NCBI RefSeq assembly: GCF_932294415.1
Contig: NC_065542.1
Coordinates: 1,505,501-1,569,500 of the forward strand
DNA from: Quercus robur
Taxonomy: Eukaryota > Streptophyta > Magnoliopsida > Fagales > Fagaceae
Length of the DNA: 64,000 nucleotides
Direction of reading: 5' to 3'
Shown: piece after piece, positions 57,668 through 64,000 of the stretch
Position numbering within the stretch: the first letter of the stretch is position 1
Layout of the letters: the number at the start of each line of letters is the position of its first letter
Notes under the pieces: model-generated
The model's database searches: none
What the model saw: only the letters and a program-made list of their open reading frames with translations
What the model was told of the DNA's origin: nothing
Made by a program: the position numbers and the translations under genes

Positions 57668-60600
57668 CCCATCCATCTCTTCCTTGGAACCATTCTTCAT
57701 CTACATCAGCATTTACATTTGGATCTTGGTTATGGTAATAGGGGTTGTTAGGTTCTAAAGTTTAGGACTTTATGTATTTAGAACTCTAATTTGTAATTAT
57801 TGGCAAACCATGATCAAAACAATGTGTTTAGAAGTGTTTAAAGCTAGCTCAAAGTTGTATGTCAATGTAAAGTTGGAATCGAGTGTAAAGCAAAAAGCAC
57901 TGTGGCTTTCAGCTTGGCTCGATCGATCGAAGCTTAGGCTCGACTGATCGAAGCTCGGGCAGATTGCTTTTCTGCAGAATTTTCCAACTCAGCCCTAGTT
58001 GTTTTAAAACGTTTTTAGGGTTTCTTATTTGTCCTAAGTATAAAAGGCAAACCCTAGCCACGTTTTAGCGTTGCTCATGTTGCGGTTTGTGTAAATCTCT
58101 TGTGAGATCTAGATGAGCTTTCCTTTACACAAACTTAGGGTTTTCAAGGAGGAGATATTCTCTACACCTTGATGATCAAAACAGTTGCTGCCATTAAAGC
58201 TTAAAGAATACACAAGCGGGGGTGCTTGTAGCTGGTGGGAATCCAAGAAAGAAGGAGTCCGTGGATTCGGAGCTTGCACGTGGTCGTGTCAGTAAGTTCT
58301 ACTGGTTGGTAGCATTAGGAAGTCAAGCGGGGGTGCTTGTAAGTCCTTTTGTATGAACTTCGATTCTTTCAAGATAGTGGATTCAGGTTTACCTTGAGGA
58401 TAGCTAGGTCAAATCCTCCCCAGGTTTTTACCGGTTTGGTTTTCTGGGTGATCATATCGTGTGTTATTTATTTTCCGCTGCTTTGTATGATTTGATCTTT
58501 ATTATTGTGATAAACTAGACTTGTTTAATTGGACTAAGTAACAACTTGGCTAATTACCTAGGTTTAATCAATTGTTTAAGGGGTCTAAAAACCAACAGGG
58601 GTCATCATACCCCTCAAGAGGATTTGGCATTTCCCAATGGTCTGCATGTGGTAATTGCTTTCTACAGGTTTCTGGGTCCATGGGTACTGCTTGAGATAAG
58701 ATCCCTTTATTTAGAGACTCTGTTAGTGTGAGAGCATAGTAACAGGATACCCAAGATGGGTCTCGATGTGTGCGTAAAGTGCCATCTGGATTGGTAAGCC
58801 ACTGTATTTCTGCAGGGTAGAAAAGTCTTTCTGTACGAACGTCATTTTTGGAGTTAAGCTTAACAATCAAAGTTGCTGAAGTAATCTTGCTTGCAAATCT
58901 TGGATGTTATGTGGAAGGATATTTTATCCATTCTCCATCATAGGCATCATTTTTCAAAATGTTAAACCAGAATTTATGAAAATATCTATTTTCACGTGGG
59001 AAAATATATTTGTAAAATTCTGGTTCAAAATGGATGCACAAATGATACTCATTAAGTAAGTACCACATGTAGAGATAATGTGCAACTGTCCAATTTGTTA
59101 TCCAGAAGGCAAAAGGGGTTTTCCATGGTTGGTCAATATCAGGGAAAATAGCAAGGAAGTGGGGTTGGTGATTTCTGAGATAATTATGGAGGATTCTGAT
59201 AATTCTTTTGGCTCTAGCTTGAAGAGTTAAGGTCTTTCTTTGGTCTTTTATTTCTAGAGGGAGATTCTCTATCATGTTAAGGATATCACTAGGAATTGCA
59301 GAAGAAGGATTTGATGATGAAGAAGGACTTGTAACAGGGTATACACATAAGGGGGAAGGAAGAATTGTGGTATTAAGGATTGGAGGCTTTCTGGAAAGAT
59401 AATCAGTGATAAGGTTATCTCTTCCTTTGATGTGCTTGACTTGGAAGGACCACTGTGAAAACCAATTTGACCATCTGAGTAACTAGGGGTGTGGAAGCAT
59501 TTTCCTTTTGAACTGAAGCATTTTAGGGAAGGAAGACATATCCATTTCTACCAGGAAGTGATGCCCAAGAAGATGAAACTAGAATTTTTCAATTCCATGT
59601 TTGACTGCAAGAATCTCCTTAAAAGTAGAGTGGTAGTGTAATTCTGAAGGTTTAAATGCACCACTCTTATACCCACAAATATTTCTTTTACCATCAAGTT
59701 CTTCAAAAAGAGCTGCTGCCCAGTACTCATCACTTGCATCTGTTTGCAATATCCATTTACCTGTTCCTGGGATTTGCAAAGGAGGAAGCTTTTCTGCCAA
59801 TTTTTTCAACTGTTGGATTGCTTCTGTATGGACAGAATCCCAGTCTTGGGGAGATTTTTTCAGCAGTTGGGCTAGAGAATTTCTATACTTGGAGATTTTA
59901 GGAATGAAATCTGACATGTAATTAACAATTCCAAGAAACTGCTGTATCTATTTAGCACTTGTGAGCCTATCTGGGAATTGACCAAGAGAGGTAGCTATGT
60001 GAGGTTGTAATACATACTTTCCATCTGAAATATTTACCCCCAAGAAATCTATAGAGGATTGTCCAATGATCATCTTCTTTTCCGAGAGCATGATCCCTTG
60101 TAATTTCACTAAATTATAGAATTCAGTGAGCAACTTCTCATGGGATTCTTCATCCTTGGAAAACAGGAGAATATCATCTACGTAAATCAATGCATTGTTC
60201 AAGAGTGGCTGGAACAACGTTACCATTGCCTTTTGGAATTGGGATGGAGCATTTTTGAGACCAAAAGGCATGACAGTCCATTGATAGTGGTGATCAGGGA
60301 TGCAAAAAGTTGTTTTGTATCTTTCTTTTGGATGGATTCCCAATTGCCAAAATCCTGCTTTCAGATCAAACTTTGAGAAAATTTTTGCACTTGAAAGATG
60401 TTGAAAGAGTGCACTTTTGTTTGGCAGGGGGAATTTATCATCTGCAAGGAAATGATTGAGATCCTGATAATTAATCACCAATCTGAGTTTTCCTCTGACT
60501 TGTTCAGAATGCTTATTAACATAAAAGGCTTCACATGCCCATGGAGAAGTTGTTGGTTCAATAAGGCCTTCAGAAAGGAGGGTGGCGAGCTCTTGTTTGG

Positions 60601-63140
60601 CTAAGGTTAAATGTTCAGGATTCATTCCCCGATGATTGGCTTTTGTGGGATTAACATCTTCATTTTTCTTGAAGGGAAGGGATATGAAAAAGTTGGGGTT
60701 TTTCCACAGAGGATTTGAATTCTTAAGAAGAATTTAGAGTGGGTATTTGCACAATAGTCATGGATAATCTGGAGTTTTAAAGACTGAAAGGGGTCAACTG
60801 TGAACAGATGGGAGACTTGGGTCCATGTGAGAAGGTGTTGCTTGTGCATAAGTCCTTTTGAGGACCATCTAAGGTTAGGAATTTGATGTAGGAGATCAAA
60901 TCCTATGAGAAGGTCTCTTCCTGTGAGAGGGGATCCAAGGACTTGGTGTCCAATGATGAGAGTCGGAAAGATTCTGATGAACAGAGGTTTACTTTTCAAA
61001 GTGATAAGGAATGTTTCACCATTTGCTACTCTGAACATTTGATTATGGGGTAGCCAACATTTTGCAGGCAAAATTTTGGGGTGGAGAATTGTGGCTACTA
61101 CCCCCGTATCAAACAGGGCTATTATTGGGATAGGTCTGGAGTAGGTGTCTAGGAGGATGTGTACCTGGGCTATAGGGGTGGGATTGGTTAAAGGAGCTAT
61201 AATAGGCTAGGATGTATAGATGGTTTGGATTTCTGGTTCTGAGTCTTCATCATTGTCTGGATTTGTATCTTCATGACAACCAAAGCTTGAGGGGAATACT
61301 CATCATCCAACGAGAAAAGTGATTCTACGTCTGAAAATGGAGTATCCTCTGCATGGATCTGGGCTTGTTCAAGAAGCTTGGCTGCTTTCTCCTTCTTTGG
61401 GCAGGTTTTTGCAAAATGTCTCGGTCTTCTGCATACAAAGCAGACTTTTGAAGTTTTTCCTTTAAATTGCTTTCGTCGAAGAAACTTCCAACTTTTCTTT
61501 TTTGAAAATCTTTTCTTGGGACTTGCGTAATGTTTTTTCTTCCAGGAGTATTTCTTGAAATGATCTCTTCTCTTTGTTGAACAGGAACAATTCTTGTCAT
61601 AACACTTTATCTGCAAATCCTTTCTTTTGCAATTATCTCTGAGCTTGCTATGAACTTTGTCTATTTCTGAAAGAAATTTTCTCTGGTTGCAGAGTTTTTC
61701 AAGGGCAATGAGAGCATGCTGGTAAATTTCTCCCAAGGAGGCTTGTTGCAGAGTTATTTTCTGAAGATTCATCATGCGAAGTGTCTCATCCCCTAATGGT
61801 TCTGGGAGGGAATTGAGGAAGGTATGCTTGGCATTGACATCATCCATACCATTGAAAGAGTAATATCTTCTAGACATCTTGTCAAAATGTTTCTCCAAAT
61901 CTTTTCTTTGAAATGAGCAACATTTCATCAGCAAAAATTCTTCTCGTGCTACCTCCTTATAATGAGTTGGTGCCCCCAGAAATTCATTATGGACAATTGT
62001 AAAGAAATCCTCCAATGTATTACATTGGGCTGCCTGTCTCTGTCTGTATTCTCCTAAATTGATCCACCATTCTCGTAATCTTCCTGTAATCCTTGCAACA
62101 AACTTGGCAATAATCTGAGAAACAGTGGCATTTGGAGTTTGAAGTTCAGCTATGCATCAGGAGTACATATTAAAAAACTCATCATGCCATTTAGAGGGAG
62201 GAACATTATCAAGAGTAAACAAATGTTTTGAATCTGTAGTTGGTGAGTAAGACAATCTGGTTTGGTGATCTGGGACAAAAAGTGGTGGAGAAAAGATCGG
62301 TGGCGGAGATGGAGGCCTTTGGGGACGGAGAACATCATCTTCCCCTTCTTCTTTTGGATCAGTCATGAATATTTCCTCCAAACCAAGATCAGACAAGTCT
62401 AAGTCTGAGTCTTCTATTATAGGGAGCACAAAAGGTTCTTTGGGATCTTCAAGGGTAAGAGTTCTGAGAAATGAAGAGATTGGGTTTGGGGGATCAGGAT
62501 TCATGGCTAACATGTTCATGTCTGGAGGTCTTGAAGAGGCTCCTATGGTTGGATCTGGAGGTTGGTATAATGGTTCTTTGTCCCTTTTTATTGAGGAGGA
62601 CTCATTTTGTGCTTTACTTTGGGACTCTGGTTGAGGTAAAGTAGAGTATGTGATGGCCGGAAAGATTCCACTTGGTTTGAAGGGATTGTAGTCAGGATGT
62701 GTTATAACCAGTGGCTGGAGATTTTGATAAGGAGAAGTTGGTGAAAATGGGGAGGTCGGTGGTACCGACAAGTCTTTGTATAATGATTGTTGTGACTGGA
62801 GAGGCATTTGGACATGTATGGGAGGAGTGAGAATGGGTTCTTTCTGTGATATTTCCATAGATTGAAGCTGTAGCAACAACTGCTTCCTTTCCTTTTCTTT
62901 TTGTCCAATAAGAGGAAATGAGACAGACAAGTCTTTGACTGTAGAGGTAATTGTGGCCAACTCCTGTTCAACAGTTTTAATTTTTTTCTTCAAATCTTGG
63001 ACTAAAGCATTTGAGGCGGAAAAGGTGTGAGTAACTACCTCTGCCATCTTTTGTTGATTATCAAGTATCTTTGAGAGGACTTTATTTTGAGCCACAGCAT
63101 TTTTTGCTTGCCAGTTTAAGGCTGCTTCTGCAGAAGAGAC
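57668..63140 (-). mobile_element. Endogenous pararetrovirus, main block, broken
   Basis: Fossil Caulimoviridae copy on the minus strand, interrupted by a Copia LTR at 57746-58597. Parts from 5' to 3' (high to low coordinates): coiled-coil and Pro-rich region (63095-62157), capsid region with a CCHC knuckle CFVCRRPRHFAKTC (62015-61197), aspartic protease region (61071-60622), reverse transcriptase with YVDDILLF (60625-59948), RNase H with LQTDASDEYWAA (59917-59579), and a C-terminal region (59275-58568). No integrase and no LTRs. Several breaks. The genus cannot be fixed by eye; a Petuvirus- or Florendovirus-like relative is my guess. Old enough to have received two later LTR insertions. Confidence 0.88.
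57746..58597 (+). mobile_element. 852-bp Copia-type solo LTR
   Basis: Fossil. Starts TGTTAGGTTCTAAAG, ends CCAACA, with perfect 5-bp duplication GGGGT (57741-57745 and 58598-58602). A TATAAAAGG box lies near 58039. Viral sequence continues directly on both sides. No internal region remains. Confidence 0.85.
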
Positions 63141-63154
63141 TTGTTCTTTTGACC

Positions 63155-64000
63155 TAATAGCTGGTATCAGAGCCCGTGATCAGTTTCACTCTCCTTTGAT
63201 TAGTATATTTGATTATTGTCCTGATTAGTATGCTTTGTGATTTATAGTTGCCACAATTTGTGGATCCTCTATATTAATCACATCAGAACACTGGATTTGA
63301 TAATCAAATAGAACACTAAGGGGTTTGCTTTTAAAGATTTTAAAGAATCTGCTTCTCCAATAGTAACCTTGTCGACGTTTCAGTCTAAAATTGGCATCTT
63401 AGTCCTGTCAGGTCTTTGGTAAACAGTTCTATCTGAAAGAAACTATCATGGCAAGTTCATCTTCAGAAGTCATTGATACCACTAAACCTGCTTTTGATCT
63501 TTCCCTTCGAAAATCCACTACAAATAGGTTAGATTACTTGTATGAAATTTCTCATGTTCCTGAAGATAGTAAAATCCCTATTACTGACTTTCCCATTGTA
63601 AATCCTTATACTGTATTTGATAAACCCCAAGTCTCCTTTAAAAAATCCATAAAAAAACTTTTAGGTCCTTCTCAACCTTCTACAGTAAAAGAATATGTCC
63701 AAGCCTCCAAGTTTGACCAATATAACATCCCAGCAAGTGAAACAGAAAACTTCATTACCCTTGCCCTTCCTAGAGAATTTATAATCCCATGGCAGAAACA
63801 AGGATATACCCATCTTCATTTTGGAGCAGTTAGGTTGGCATTGACTTTCCATGGAAGAAAAGGACTCCCAGTAGTCTCTAGAGTTTCACTTCTTGATTCC
63901 AGATTCTTGGAATATCAAAATGCAGTTATAGGGACAGTTCAAACCACCTTAAATGCGGGAACAGTCTTTGTTACACTTTTCCCTAATTTTAATATGTCCC
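63155..64000 (+). mobile_element. Endogenous pararetrovirus, opposite-strand block with movement-protein region
   Basis: Fossil. 63162-63174 reads TGGTATCAGAGCC, the primer site complementary to initiator tRNA-Met used by Caulimoviridae. From 63448 (MASSSSEVIDTTK) a frame runs off the window edge and contains the viral movement-protein signature (HLHFGAVRLALTFHGRKGL, then VVSRVSLLDSRF). This block lies head-to-head with the minus-strand block at 57668-63140. Whether it is whole cannot be judged, as it continues beyond the window. Confidence 0.85.

Noticed and set aside
59579-60625. Reverse transcriptase and RNase H first considered as Gypsy pol
   Set aside because: No integrase follows, no LTRs flank it, and a viral movement-protein region and capsid knuckle of the same element are present.
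63162-63174. Primer site TGGTATCAGAGCC considered as part of another LTR retrotransposon
   Set aside because: No LTR end (TG...CA with CA just before the site) is present, and a movement-protein region follows, which fits a pararetrovirus.

Overview
The window is nuclear DNA of a dicot plant, probably a woody one. It is AT-rich, gene-poor, full of nested transposable elements, and carries RPM1-like CC-NB-LRR genes. The organism is my inference; no marker in the window names the species.

Layout. 1-539 is the end of a Copia-type LTR element running off the left edge. 540-7550 holds degenerate tandem repeats, a small unidentified gene relic and an NLR upstream region. 7774-10433 is the first NLR, broken by an out-of-frame deletion. 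10434-24068 contains several diverged copies of the downstream flank of such NLR genes, interrupted by a hAT-type MITE, a LINE-like fragment and a 3.6-kb solo LTR. 24069-33765 is a 1.8-kb tandem duplication of NLR upstream DNA. Its first copy received a full-length L1-type LINE (24552-30590, 15-bp target duplication), and that LINE received a Mutator-like MITE. 33766-43000 has more upstream-flank copies, several small DNA transposons and an NLR fragment split by a 2.1-kb solo LTR. 43305-45992 is the one intact NLR (895 codons, all NB-ARC motifs present). 45993-49480 holds two more downstream-flank copies and a 30-bp remnant of an NLR C-terminus. 49514-53283 holds a B3-domain pseudogene and a truncated multi-exon gene relic with a TRIM element in its intron. 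53390-64000 is a rearranged, broken endogenous pararetrovirus (Caulimoviridae). It lies in both orientations, has a scrambled mosaic at its left end, and is interrupted by two solo LTRs.

How it fits together. The locus is an NLR cluster that grew by tandem duplication and decayed. At least six copies each of the 5' and 3' flanks remain, but only one intact gene, one recently broken gene, one split fragment and one C-terminal remnant. Target-site duplications and paralogous empty sites give a relative history: flank duplication, then LINE insertion, then MITE into the LINE; TRIM insertion, then a 667-bp tandem duplication; pararetrovirus integration, then two LTR elements. I see no tRNA or rRNA gene and no clearly new biochemical system. 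The observations most worth following up are the NLR ghost architecture and the inverted pararetrovirus locus, which could in principle yield double-stranded RNA.
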